Assembly (NCBI GenBank): GCA_030540405.1
Contig: JAUNWH010000007.1
Location: forward strand, 1-64,000
DNA: 64,000 nucleotides
DNA from: Spirochaetales bacterium
GTDB lineage: Bacteria; Spirochaetota; Spirochaetia; Treponematales; Treponemataceae
Direction of reading: 5' to 3'
The notes under the pieces were generated by a model, which was not told the DNA's origin, ran no database searches, and worked only from the letters and a program-made list of their open reading frames with translations. Positions 8,193 through 16,253 of the stretch are shown in pieces. The position numbers and the translations under genes were made by a program. The stretch's first letter is position 1, and the number at the start of each line of letters is the position of its first letter.

Positions 8193-10293
8193 TTTCTATT
8201 AAAATTCCAAAGTCAAATTTTTCAATGCGGATACAAAGCACCGACTGCGTTTCATTTTCAACCGTAATCATAGAAAAGCCTTGAACATTTTTTTTGTCAA
8301 GCTCTGATTTTGCATTTTTTGCCAGCACAGAATATTTTTCAGAATCAAAAGAATTATTTTTTAAGAGCCAGTAAAAATTTGAATCAGCATCTTTATAAAC
8401 AAAAAATTCTTCTTTGCCATTCGTCACTTTCTGCGGAACATTATTTTCAAATCTTACAACAACAAGATTTTTTTCTGGAACTGTATAGAACATCGACTCT
8501 TCTGAAATTCCGTCTGGATAAACAACATGGCGGACATTCCATTTGCCATCTCCGTCTGTATCCCAAGAAGAAATTTTTCCGTTGTTCTCCAAATATTCTT
8601 CAGTAAAATCAGGAACAGTATCTTTGTCTCTGTCAATCTGAATCATCTTAAGATAAAATTCCGCATTTTCAGCTGGAAGTCCAAAAAGATTTTTTACAAT
8701 CTGCCGCTCATCTTCAAGCGAATGAAAATTCATTTTTTTATCTGAATCAACTGAATAAAATTCTGTGGCTTCAAAAATTCCGTCTTTATCAAAATCAACA
8801 GTTCTTAAAACCGGAATATTATTTTCAAAATGCGCCTGAGCATAAAGCGTGCCGTCAGCTGAATAATACAACGCCTGCTGAATATTTCCATTTAAAAGAA
8901 CAAAGCGAATTTTTTCATTTGAAGAAGTTGTAATTTCAAAGTCAGAAGCAGAATCAAGAAGCTTGGCAACATTTAATTTTTGCTCATCATTTTTTACAGC
9001 TGGAATAAAAAAAGCAAAGCCAAGTTTTTCTAAAATTTCAGAATCGCGCTCAATCAAAACTGGAGACCACTTCAATGTCTCTGGAACAAAATTAAATCTT
9101 TCAACTGGAATTTTTTCTTGAAGAAACTCTGCATAATTTAAATACGGAAAGTTTGCCCAGGAAAAATTCATTTTCCTTTCTCTGCAATATCCAGAAATTG
9201 GCGTTCCAAAGTCGCACATAACATTCCATTCAAGCTCGCCGTCTTGATTTTTATCAAATGAAATTTCTTGAGGCCGCCCACGTGAAAATTTTACAGCTAA
9301 ATTTTCAATTCCGTCTTTGTCAGTATCAAAAGAAAATGAACCAGAAAAAGCTTCAAGCCGCTCCCTTACATTATCGCAAGAATCATTTTCTGAAAGCTGC
9401 AAAATAAAATCTTTAAAAATCTCGTAGTCAATTTTTTCATCTGCAAAGTTAAAAATGTAATCAACAGCATCCTGCTCGCTGATAAGATTTTCATTTAAAG
9501 CTTCCTTGGCATAAAGCGGATGTTTAAAACCTTTTGCATTGAAAGACTCTAAAATTCTATTTTTATTTTCACCGGAAGAAAACAAAGCGGAATAAATTTC
9601 AAGTTCTGAATTTTCAGGTTCACGCTGCAAATAAAAATCCAGCTGCGAAACAAAAAATGAAGCAAGTCTTTTTACAGTTGCGTCAGAATCTTTTGGATTT
9701 TCATTTTTAAAAAACACAATCGGAAACCTTTTGTCAGAAGGATATATTCTTCTTGCGCCGTCAATTTTATTTCTTGCCTTAGAAACAGAAGCAGAATCGT
9801 TCAATCTGTAAAGACATTTTATTCTAATCAGCTCTGAATCGGACGAATACAAAAACGGCTGACTGTCCAAAACGTTCAATGCCTCGGACATTTTTCCAGT
9901 ATCACAAAGAATATCCGCATATAAAAGGCGCGCATTGTCGCGGTTGTAATTTGACCAGTTGTCATTTCTTATTGCATTTTCAATCAACGGAAGAACCGCA
10001 GATTTTGTTTTTCCCAAAGCATTTTCAGAAACAGCATACAAATACCACAAGTCCGAAATTGAATCATCGTACGCAATTCCGAAGCAAGCCTGGCTTTTTG
10101 CAGCTTCCCAGTTTTTTTCAAAAATATAATTTGAAGCGGTTTCCAAACAACGCAAGGCGGTTTTCTTATTTGCAAGTTTAGAATTTTCATTTTCAGCAAA
10201 AGAAAAATTTATAAAATTCAAAAAGGCAAAAATAAATAAAATTCTTTTTAAAATATGCAGCGATTTCAATTTTTTATCCTGTTGCATTTTCAT
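8176..10293 (-). CDS. Secreted protein with TPR-like N-terminus and calcium-type Asp loops
   Basis: 705 residues, not recognised as a named family. A signal peptide (IFAFLNFINFSFAEN) is followed by helical TPR-like stretches to about residue 310. The rest is beta-rich and carries five aspartate loops of the DxDxDG kind: DTDKDG (323-328), DKNQDG (347-352), DFDKDG (500-505), DRDKDT (554-559) and DTDGDG (578-583). Such loops bind calcium in EF-hand, dockerin and thrombospondin type 3 proteins, so calcium binding is a fair inference. The start overlaps the tilS stop as ATGA, and the end overlaps the HtrA-like protease gene by 17 bases, so the two envelope proteins are probably made together. Confidence 0.7.
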   Translation of the reverse strand: MKMQQDKKLKSLHILKRILFIFAFLNFINFSFAENENSKLANKKTALRCLETASNYIFEKNWEAAKSQACFGIAYDDSISDLWYLYAVSENALGKTKSAVLPLIENAIRNDNWSNYNRDNARLLYADILCDTGKMSEALNVLDSQPFLYSSDSELIRIKCLYRLNDSASVSKARNKIDGARRIYPSDKRFPIVFFKNENPKDSDATVKRLASFFVSQLDFYLQREPENSELEIYSALFSSGENKNRILESFNAKGFKHPLYAKEALNENLISEQDAVDYIFNFADEKIDYEIFKDFILQLSENDSCDNVRERLEAFSGSFSFDTDKDGIENLAVKFSRGRPQEISFDKNQDGELEWNVMCDFGTPISGYCRERKMNFSWANFPYLNYAEFLQEKIPVERFNFVPETLKWSPVLIERDSEILEKLGFAFFIPAVKNDEQKLNVAKLLDSASDFEITTSSNEKIRFVLLNGNIQQALYYSADGTLYAQAHFENNIPVLRTVDFDKDGIFEATEFYSVDSDKKMNFHSLEDERQIVKNLFGLPAENAEFYLKMIQIDRDKDTVPDFTEEYLENNGKISSWDTDGDGKWNVRHVVYPDGISEESMFYTVPEKNLVVVRFENNVPQKVTNGKEEFFVYKDADSNFYWLLKNNSFDSEKYSVLAKNAKSELDKKNVQGFSMITVENETQSVLCIRIEKFDFGILIENENKN

Positions 10294-11633
10294 TTTACAA
10301 TCCAGTCTTTAAAGCCAAAAAGACTTCCCCACACACAGCAAATTTCCTGACAAATATTTTGAATCAGCGGAATCGAATTTCTCATCTTTCCAGTTTTCCA
10401 GTCATCCAAAATTTTTGAAACCTGCCTAAAAGAACCGTCCGCATTTTTCACAAAGTCGTCCGGCTGCCTGCTTCTAAAAACAAACGGAAATTTTAAATTT
10501 TTCAAGCAAATCTCAGACAAGTCAGTTCTTAAAAAAATTTTATCATCATGCGAAAAAACTTCAAAAGAAATTTGTCCAGCTTGATAAATTCCATTTTTTT
10601 CTATTATAACAAAAAAACCGCTTTCTGTCGCTACTTTTCTTTTCTTTTGAATTAAAAACCTTCCGCTGCAAAATGAAAATTCAAGGCCGCCGCATTCTGA
10701 ACGGCCGTCATTTTCAAAACATCCAGAAGCCAAGTTGGATACAAAGGCATAAGGAATTCTTTCGGAAGCTTTTACAAAATCGATTCCTTTAAAAATTATT
10801 CTGATTTTTATTGCAAGCGGAAGTGAAGAAAATTTTTCAGCATCAAATGAGAATTTTTCATTTTCAAATTTGCAGTCAATCTTTAAAAGCTCCTGTTCAG
10901 TAAAAAAAGAAAGAGCCTCATTTTCCGCGCGACTTTTTTCAGCCAAAGAAAAGACTGCATTTTGCCAGCCTGAAAATTCATTGTCTAAAAAAGGAACAAG
11001 CCTATTTCGGATTCGATTTCTAAAAATTTGATTGTCAAAATTCGTGCGGTCAGTTCTAAAATTTACATTTTGCAACTGAAGATATTTTTCAATTTCAGTT
11101 CTGGAAATATTTAAAAGCGGACGGATAAATTTTCCCCGCGTCATTGGAATTCCGCAAAGATTCGGAGAGCCTTGCAAAAAGCGCATGGCAAGAGTTTCTA
11201 TCTGATCATTTTTATTGTGGGCAAGGCACAAAAAAGAAATTTTTTCAGTTTCTATGAAATCTGAAAATTTTTCATAACGAATTTTTCTAGCGGCATCTTC
11301 AACGGAAGTTTTAAAATTTTTTGCAAGAGAAAAAATTTCGCCTGGAGCAATATTATAACGAACGCATTTTACGCCAAGAGAACGGCAGATGGATTCAACA
11401 TAATCGGCATCAGCAGAACTTTCCACGCTGCTTCTGATGTTGTGATTCACAGTAACAGCCTTCACTTGAATATTTAAAATTTTTTTCAACGCAACAAGAA
11501 GCGAAATTGAATCAGCTCCGCCAGAAACTGCAACTCCGGCGCAACTGCAAGATTCAAGATTTGTCTTTAGCTCGGCAAGGCACAAGTTTAAATTTTCCAA
11601 AACCTTAGCCTGAAAATCCAAAATAAATTCCAT
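10290..11633 (-). CDS. tilS: tRNA(Ile)-lysidine synthase
   Basis: 447 residues. The N-terminal PP-loop ATPase motif AVSGGADSISLLVAL defines the family, followed by LAHNKNDQIETLAMRFLQGS. TilS converts C34 of the CAU-anticodon tRNA-Ile to lysidine, so that it reads AUA. The C-terminal part is weakly conserved, as in other TilS. An in-frame codon at 11681 lies inside the rplY terminator hairpin, so the ATG at 11633 (starting MEFILDFQAKV) is chosen; the ribosome site there is poor (ACGAG). It is the first gene after that terminator, followed by the Asp-loop protein, the protease and lepA. Confidence 0.93.
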   Translation of the reverse strand: MEFILDFQAKVLENLNLCLAELKTNLESCSCAGVAVSGGADSISLLVALKKILNIQVKAVTVNHNIRSSVESSADADYVESICRSLGVKCVRYNIAPGEIFSLAKNFKTSVEDAARKIRYEKFSDFIETEKISFLCLAHNKNDQIETLAMRFLQGSPNLCGIPMTRGKFIRPLLNISRTEIEKYLQLQNVNFRTDRTNFDNQIFRNRIRNRLVPFLDNEFSGWQNAVFSLAEKSRAENEALSFFTEQELLKIDCKFENEKFSFDAEKFSSLPLAIKIRIIFKGIDFVKASERIPYAFVSNLASGCFENDGRSECGGLEFSFCSGRFLIQKKRKVATESGFFVIIEKNGIYQAGQISFEVFSHDDKIFLRTDLSEICLKNLKFPFVFRSRQPDDFVKNADGSFRQVSKILDDWKTGKMRNSIPLIQNICQEICCVWGSLFGFKDWIVK

Positions 11634-11658
11634 ACTCGTAAGACTAAAAAAAACACAA

Positions 11659-11690
11659 CAAAAAATCCCCCTGCAAAACACAGAGGGATT
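11659..11690 (-). terminator. Intrinsic terminator after rplY
   Basis: On the minus strand ATCCCTCTG pairs with CAGGGGGAT around a 7-base loop and is followed by five Ts. Only about 26 bases separate its end from the tilS start, so tilS depends on read-through or on a promoter overlapping the hairpin. Confidence 0.8.
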
Positions 11691-11736
11691 TTATTCAGAA
11701 ATTAAAAAATCTCATAATACGATTTTAAAAAACTGA

Positions 11737-12291
11737 TTATTTTTTTGGAGGTGCAATCGAAACAACAAGAGCTGCAGGATCAGAAAGAACTTCAATTTTA
11801 TCACCAAGGTTAAAATCAGCAATTGTAAATTTCTGTCCAATATCAAGCTTTGAAACGTCAGCTGAAATAAATTCAGGCAAATCCTGTGGAAGAGCCTTTA
11901 TTTTAATTTCAGGAACGTGCTTAACCATGAATCCACCTTTAAGAACTCCAGCAGCAGTTCCAGAATAACGAATCTTGTAAACATAAGCAAATTTCTTCTG
12001 ACCGCTTACAATGTGGAAATCAGCATGAAGAGATTTGTCAGTCTTAATATCGTATTCTGTATCTTTTATAAATGCCTTGTTTTCAACACCGTCAATTTTC
12101 AAAACAACAAGTGTAGTTTTTGTAATTGATCTCCATGCTTTTGAAAATTCATTGGCATCAATTTCAAGCATAAAGGATTCACCTTTTTCATTGTATGCAA
12201 CTGCCGGCATTTTTCCCTGTGCACGAAGTTTTTTTGCATATTTTTTTCCTGATTCCGTGCGTGTTGTTGCATTAATAACAAACTGTTCCAT
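11737..12291 (-). CDS. rplY: 50S ribosomal protein L25 / Ctc
   Basis: 184 residues, the long Ctc form: an N-terminal 5S rRNA-binding L25 domain (TRTESGKKYAKKLRAQGKMP near 10-29) and a C-terminal TL5-like beta domain (about 95-184). It binds 5S rRNA in the central protuberance; in Bacillus, Ctc is a general stress protein. A strong AAGGAG site lies 7 bases before the ATG. The gene follows tRNA-Gln by 38 bases in the same direction and ends in a good terminator, so it probably shares a transcript with tRNA-Gln and spoVG. Confidence 0.93.
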   Translation of the reverse strand: MEQFVINATTRTESGKKYAKKLRAQGKMPAVAYNEKGESFMLEIDANEFSKAWRSITKTTLVVLKIDGVENKAFIKDTEYDIKTDKSLHADFHIVSGQKKFAYVYKIRYSGTAAGVLKGGFMVKHVPEIKIKALPQDLPEFISADVSKLDIGQKFTIADFNLGDKIEVLSDPAALVVSIAPPKK

Positions 12292-12329
12292 TTTTAGAAC
12301 TCCTTACAAATTTTAAAATATGTATAAAA

Positions 12330-12402
12330 CTGGGACGGCTGGACTCGAACCAGCGGAATGATGGCACCAAAAGCCATTGTCTTACCACTTGACGACGTCC
12401 CA
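12330..12402 (-). tRNA. tRNA-Gln (anticodon TTG)
   Basis: A full cloverleaf reads on the minus strand: acceptor TGGGACG with CGTCCCA and discriminator G; D arm GTC/GAC; anticodon arm ATGGC/GCCAT with loop TTTTGGT, giving anticodon TTG; T arm GCTGG/CCAGC with loop TTCGAGT. The 3' CCA is not encoded. It lies between spoVG and rplY, all in one direction. Confidence 0.95.
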
Positions 12403-12423
12403 AAATATATGTGGACTAAAAAC

Positions 12424-12702
12424 TTATTCTTCAGAAGAACCAGTTTCTATATGTCTCGCATTATATTCTTCAAGAATTTTGGACTGAATCGCATTGCGAA
12501 AGTCCGGGCTGATTGGATGAGCAACATCCTTGTACTCACCATTTGCAGTCTTACGGCTTGGCATTGCAATAAAAAGCCCAGAAGATCCTTCGATAATTTT
12601 TACATTATGAACAACAAAGCAGTCGTCAAATGTAACAGTAACATAAGCCTTTAGCTTTCCTTCGCCTTCAACTTTGCGGATCCGAACATCTGTAATCTGC
12701 AT
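12424..12702 (-). CDS. spoVG: SpoVG family protein
   Basis: 92 residues matching SpoVG along the whole length: [20 protein letters not shown] at the start and [20 protein letters not shown] in the middle. SpoVG is a site-specific nucleic-acid-binding protein; in Borrelia it binds DNA and RNA and affects gene expression, and in Firmicutes it acts in septation and virulence control. A GGGAAG site precedes the ATG. It has its own promoter in the gap behind ispE and is followed by tRNA-Gln and rplY. Confidence 0.95.
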   Translation of the reverse strand: MQITDVRIRKVEGEGKLKAYVTVTFDDCFVVHNVKIIEGSSGLFIAMPSRKTANGEYKDVAHPISPDFRNAIQSKILEEYNARHIETGSSEE

Positions 12703-12719
12703 AACAATCTTCCCTCTTT

Positions 12720-12748
12720 ATAATAAAAATCTATAAAATCCCAAGCAA
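12720..12748 (-). promoter_or_regulatory. Promoter of spoVG
   Basis: On the minus strand TTGCTT (12748-12743), 17-base spacer, TATTAT (12725-12720), then a GGGAAG ribosome site and the ATG at 12702. Confidence 0.55.
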
Positions 12749-12797
12749 ACGCCTTTGATTTTCATTTATCAAGCCATAAAGCTTGCATTTTATTATA

Positions 12798-13685
12798 TCA
12801 GCCGCCTAAACAAAGCGCAAGATTGAATTCTTTTTCAAGAAGAACTTTCGCTTTTAAAGCCGTTTCTTTTTTTTCAAAAATGCCGAACACAGTCGAACCA
12901 GAACCGCTCATGTCAGCAAAATCTGCGCCACAAGACTTGATCTTAACCAAAGCTTCAGCAATTCCTGCGTATTTCTTTGAAACAGGAACTGTAAAATCAT
13001 TTTTAAAGCTCCAGTTTTTTACAGGCAGATTGTAAATTTCTTCAAGTGAAATTTTATTCCGCTTATTTTCCAAATCAAGAGTTTCATCTACAAGAGCATA
13101 AGCATCTTTTGTAGGAACGCTGACATTTGGAAAAACCAAAAGCACAGAAAAATCACTTCTATGCTGTATCTGCCTAACTTTTTCTCCTCGGCCTTCAACT
13201 ACAGCTGCAAAAGGCTCAAACTTGCTGAACCGTTTTCCGTCCTGCGCAGAAAGTGCATAAGTAAAGAAAAAAACATCGCTTCCGACTTTTCCTGCAATTG
13301 CAGAAAGAGAATCAATGCCAAGACCGATTTTAAATAGATTGTTTACGGATTGAATAAAAGAAGAAGCATCACTTGAGCCGCCCCCCAATCCACCGCCGGC
13401 AGGAATCCTTTTCTTAATCGAAACATGGACACCTGAATCTATGCCAGTCAGCACGCAGAAAGCTTTGTACGCCGCAGTTATTGTATTTTGCTCTGGAAGC
13501 TCCATTCCAAAAGACTCAACTATGCAAGTATTTTTTTTATCAGTTTTAGAAACACAAATTTCATCAAACAAACCAACTGTTGTAAAAATACTATGCAATT
13601 CGTGATAACCGTCTGCACGCTTCGGAAAAATTTCAAGTCCAAGATTTATTTTCGCAGGTGCTAAAACAGTTATACTGTCAGACAT
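12798..13685 (-). CDS. ispE: 4-diphosphocytidyl-2-C-methyl-D-erythritol kinase
   Basis: 295 residues, a GHMP kinase of the non-mevalonate isoprenoid pathway that phosphorylates CDP-methylerythritol. The start motif ITVLAPAKINLGLEIFPKRA carries the family Lys/Asn, and the ATP-binding glycine loop is PAGGGLGGGSSDASSF. The C-terminal GHMP motif DMSGSGSTVFGIF is also present. An upstream TTG at 13691 lies only 2 bases from the -10 box, so the ATG at 13685 is taken. With 8 bases between the -10 box and this ATG the message would be leaderless or nearly so. The order ispE-spoVG-tRNA-Gln-rplY resembles other bacteria. Confidence 0.95.
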   Translation of the reverse strand: MSDSITVLAPAKINLGLEIFPKRADGYHELHSIFTTVGLFDEICVSKTDKKNTCIVESFGMELPEQNTITAAYKAFCVLTGIDSGVHVSIKKRIPAGGGLGGGSSDASSFIQSVNNLFKIGLGIDSLSAIAGKVGSDVFFFTYALSAQDGKRFSKFEPFAAVVEGRGEKVRQIQHRSDFSVLLVFPNVSVPTKDAYALVDETLDLENKRNKISLEEIYNLPVKNWSFKNDFTVPVSKKYAGIAEALVKIKSCGADFADMSGSGSTVFGIFEKKETALKAKVLLEKEFNLALCLGG

Positions 13686-13693
13686 ACACAAAC

Positions 13694-13723
13694 ATTATAG
13701 TGCTTAATTTTATTCCTTGTCAA
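13694..13723 (-). promoter_or_regulatory. Promoter of ispE, predicted leaderless
   Basis: On the minus strand TTGACA (13723-13718), 18-base spacer, TATAAT (13699-13694). Both boxes are consensus. Only 8 bases lie between the -10 box and the ATG at 13685, and no ribosome site is present. Confidence 0.7.
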
Positions 13724-13772
13724 TAAGAAGAATCGAATTATGTATGTTTCTTTGTAAAAAAATAAAATTCAA

Positions 13773-13801
13773 TTGACAAAAACATAACAGTATTTTACTC
13801 T
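13773..13801 (+). promoter_or_regulatory. Promoter of the acidic-protein gene
   Basis: TTGACA (13773-13778), 17-base spacer, TACTCT (13796-13801). It is divergent from the ispE promoter. Confidence 0.6.
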
Positions 13802-13852
13802 TTGTATGAGGATTTGTCAGCGGCAAACTAAATTACAAAAAGGAATATAGCA

Positions 13853-14146
13853 ATGCTCAATGACGACGATGTTGAATTTTCATCAATGACTGGGTTTTCT
13901 TATGAAGACGATGATTTTTCAGAAGAAATGTCTGATGACAATTTTGACGATGATTTCGAAGATGACGAATATGAAGATGATTTCGAGGATGATTTCCTAG
14001 AAGAGTCTGACAATTACGATGAGCCTTATGACGATCAAGAGCCGGAAGACGGATACGACAACAGAATCCACGGATTTGACGATGGATTTTATAATGATGA
14101 AGAAGAAATAGAAGAGGATTCAGATCCTGCTGACATGAAAGGTTAA
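13853..14146 (+). CDS. Very acidic small protein, function unknown
   Basis: 97 residues, of which 47 are Asp or Glu by direct count, against one Lys and one Arg. Short units such as DDDFEDDEYEDDFEDDF recur through the middle, and aromatic residues (Phe, Tyr) are spaced between the acidic runs. No signal peptide or membrane segment. It is flanked by a consensus-type promoter, an AAAAAGGA ribosome site 10 bases before the ATG and a strong terminator, so it is a real single-gene unit. Proteins of this kind can be histone or RNA-polymerase mimics, chaperone tails or metal buffers; nothing here chooses between them. Confidence 0.7.
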   Translation: MLNDDDVEFSSMTGFSYEDDDFSEEMSDDNFDDDFEDDEYEDDFEDDFLEESDNYDEPYDDQEPEDGYDNRIHGFDDGFYNDEEEIEEDSDPADMKG

Positions 14147-14154
14147 ATTTACAA

Positions 14155-14199
14155 AAGCATTGGTTGGATTTCAGTTGTCTTGCCAATGCTTTTTTTTAT
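14155..14199 (+). terminator. Intrinsic terminator after the acidic-protein gene
   Basis: AGCATTGG (14156-14163) pairs with CCAATGCT (14183-14190), followed by a run of Ts. The A-rich 5' flank could also let it act weakly on the minus strand, where the HD-domain gene ends at 14236. Confidence 0.85.
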
Positions 14200-14235
14200 A
14201 TAAATAGTTTTTTTTATTTCAACAACAAATTTTTT

Positions 14236-15453
14236 TCAGTCTATAAATTCATGGAATAGTTTTTTTGCATCGATTCCGTTGATAATTTTTCCATCGTCAT
14301 AAACTTTCAAAAGATTTGCTTTTCCATCTGTAAGCTGCTGGCTCGTTATTCCGTAGCGAATAGAAAGTCCGGCTTCAAGCAACGCAGAATAATGGTCGGC
14401 GACACGAACCAACCTGCCGTCCACTGGATTATATTTGTCTTCATTGAATGCGGAATTCAACTCTTCAAAACTTACAGGAAGCACACAGCCGTCAAAAACG
14501 CACCTGTTCATAAATTCATCGCTAGTAAAATAAAGTATTTCATCGCAATAAAATTTTTCCATGAGCGGAACAAGTTCTTTGGAAACAATTTTATCTTCAA
14601 TGTCTTTTACAATCGCAGGAAGTCCGTCGGTCGCTCTTTTTACAGGCGAAATTATATCGCGCGTAACACTTTCAGGCAAATCGTGAAAAAGCCCGGAAAA
14701 AAAATTGTTGTAAAGACGTTTTGAGCACATTTTCACACCAGAATCCCGGCACAAAAGCAAAGTCAAAATCGCAACAAAAAAGCAATGTCCAAGAACTGAA
14801 GTCCGCGGCACTCTCGGAGTTTGATTCCATCTTGTCTGAAAACGAAGCTGCTCAATGCGCATCAAAAATTCAAACGGTTTTTGCTTTGTAATTAAAAGCT
14901 GAAGTCCGCGCAAATCAAGGTATTTTTGCAAGTCGGCATTGAGTTCTTTTCGAATTGAGTCAAGACGCTCGGTTTCATTCACCGGAGAAATCATTTCAAG
15001 CTCACGCAAAGTTGAATATTTATGCGCCGCCCGGAAAATTTTCACAGTAAGAGGAAGCTCTTTTTTTTCAGCGGAAAAACTGCTTAAATCCTTCAAATAA
15101 AATTCAAATTTTTTATAAAGCTCCTTATCGTCAATTAAATCCTTGTAACGTTCCAAAACCCAGTCGTTAAGACGCGCGTATTCTTCTGGATATTCATTTT
15201 TGATAAGAGTCTGAACCGGGCTTTTTATATCGCAAAGCTGAATTTTTCTGAGCAAATCAAAAAGGCTCGCATAAATCAGCCATTCCCAGTCAATTTTTGC
15301 GTCTAGATTTTCTTCATATTTTGCAATTATGTACGCAACGACAGTTTTTTCAGCGTGCTTGTCCATTTCGATTATTTCAAAAGGACGAACCAAATCGTTC
15401 CAGCGTTCAATAGAAAATGCTTCGAAAATTTTCAGCGTAAATTCTTTTTTCAT
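14236..15453 (-). CDS. HD-domain phosphohydrolase-like protein
   Basis: 405 residues. The C-terminal half has an HD metal-dependent phosphohydrolase domain (YfbR-like): VLGHCFFVAILTLLLCRDSG gives the first His, FFSGLFHDLPESVTRDIISP gives the paired His-Asp, and VRVADHYSALLEAGLS the last Asp. YfbR-type enzymes act on deoxynucleotides, but the substrate here is unknown. The N-terminal 190 residues are helical and have no clear match. The ATG shares a base with the stop of the upstream gene (TAATG), so translation is coupled to the helical protein and recN. Confidence 0.8.
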   Translation of the reverse strand: MKKEFTLKIFEAFSIERWNDLVRPFEIIEMDKHAEKTVVAYIIAKYEENLDAKIDWEWLIYASLFDLLRKIQLCDIKSPVQTLIKNEYPEEYARLNDWVLERYKDLIDDKELYKKFEFYLKDLSSFSAEKKELPLTVKIFRAAHKYSTLRELEMISPVNETERLDSIRKELNADLQKYLDLRGLQLLITKQKPFEFLMRIEQLRFQTRWNQTPRVPRTSVLGHCFFVAILTLLLCRDSGVKMCSKRLYNNFFSGLFHDLPESVTRDIISPVKRATDGLPAIVKDIEDKIVSKELVPLMEKFYCDEILYFTSDEFMNRCVFDGCVLPVSFEELNSAFNEDKYNPVDGRLVRVADHYSALLEAGLSIRYGITSQQLTDGKANLLKVYDDGKIINGIDAKKLFHEFID

Positions 15454-16253
15454 TATTTTGAGCTTCCGGCTTTTACGTCGGCTTCCATTTTAGTTTTCCA
15501 AACAAGAGCTTTTTTTCTTATGTTTTCGGATTCTGTGTTGTCGCCAAGAGCCATTGCAATTCTTCTGTTTGCAATAAGAAGATTTATCGCCATCCGCATA
15601 TCGTCAAGCCGTCGGGAAGCAAGTTCGTAACGGTCTCGGTATTCCATCGCGCATTTATCCAAAAGGCTACGCAAAAGCCTGATGTAAGTTACAGTTGTTT
15701 CGTAAACTGGAGAATTGTGGTCAAAATAATCTTTGCAAGCCTGCTTCATGTCTATGAAATTTTTTGCAACAACAGTATGACGGCCACGCATTTCAACAAA
15801 GGACTCTTTCCATTTTGAATTTTCACCAAAGGCTTCAACGAGAAGGTCAATTGCAAGTCCGATTTTTTTTACAATGTCAAGTTTTCTTCCGACTGGAACA
15901 AAAGCAACAGAAACCAAATGGCTTTCCAAATCAGAAAACGGGCAGTCAACAATATTTGTAACAAGCTCTTCAAGATAAATTATAGACTTATAAATTGACT
16001 TTCTGGCATCGTTAAGAGTGTCGTTGTTTTTTGTTTCAAGCATTTCAAGCGATATGCTGTTTATGCTCATCTGCAAGGTCGCAGTGTAAATCATTTCCTC
16101 GCAAAGAAAAATTTTCTTTTCTTCAATTCCTTCCTTCGCGCTTCTAAGGGCAAAAGATTCATCCTTTTCTTTTTTCAGGCAATCGTTGATTTTTTCTTTT
16201 ATAGGTCGGACTCTTTCATTAAATTCTTTTCGCAACTCATCTGATATAGCCAT
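15453..16253 (-). CDS. Conserved helical protein, function unknown
   Basis: 266 residues, almost all alpha-helical and charged, without signal peptide or membrane segment. Coiled-coil stretches lie at about 5-60 and 195-235 (ELASRRLDDMRMAINLLIAN). It is not recognised as a named family. Start and stop both overlap the neighbours as TAATG, with recN upstream and the HD protein downstream, so the three are made from one message. A cytoplasmic role near DNA repair or nucleotide metabolism is suggested only by this context. Confidence 0.6.
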   Translation of the reverse strand: MAISDELRKEFNERVRPIKEKINDCLKKEKDESFALRSAKEGIEEKKIFLCEEMIYTATLQMSINSISLEMLETKNNDTLNDARKSIYKSIIYLEELVTNIVDCPFSDLESHLVSVAFVPVGRKLDIVKKIGLAIDLLVEAFGENSKWKESFVEMRGRHTVVAKNFIDMKQACKDYFDHNSPVYETTVTYIRLLRSLLDKCAMEYRDRYELASRRLDDMRMAINLLIANRRIAMALGDNTESENIRKKALVWKTKMEADVKAGSSK

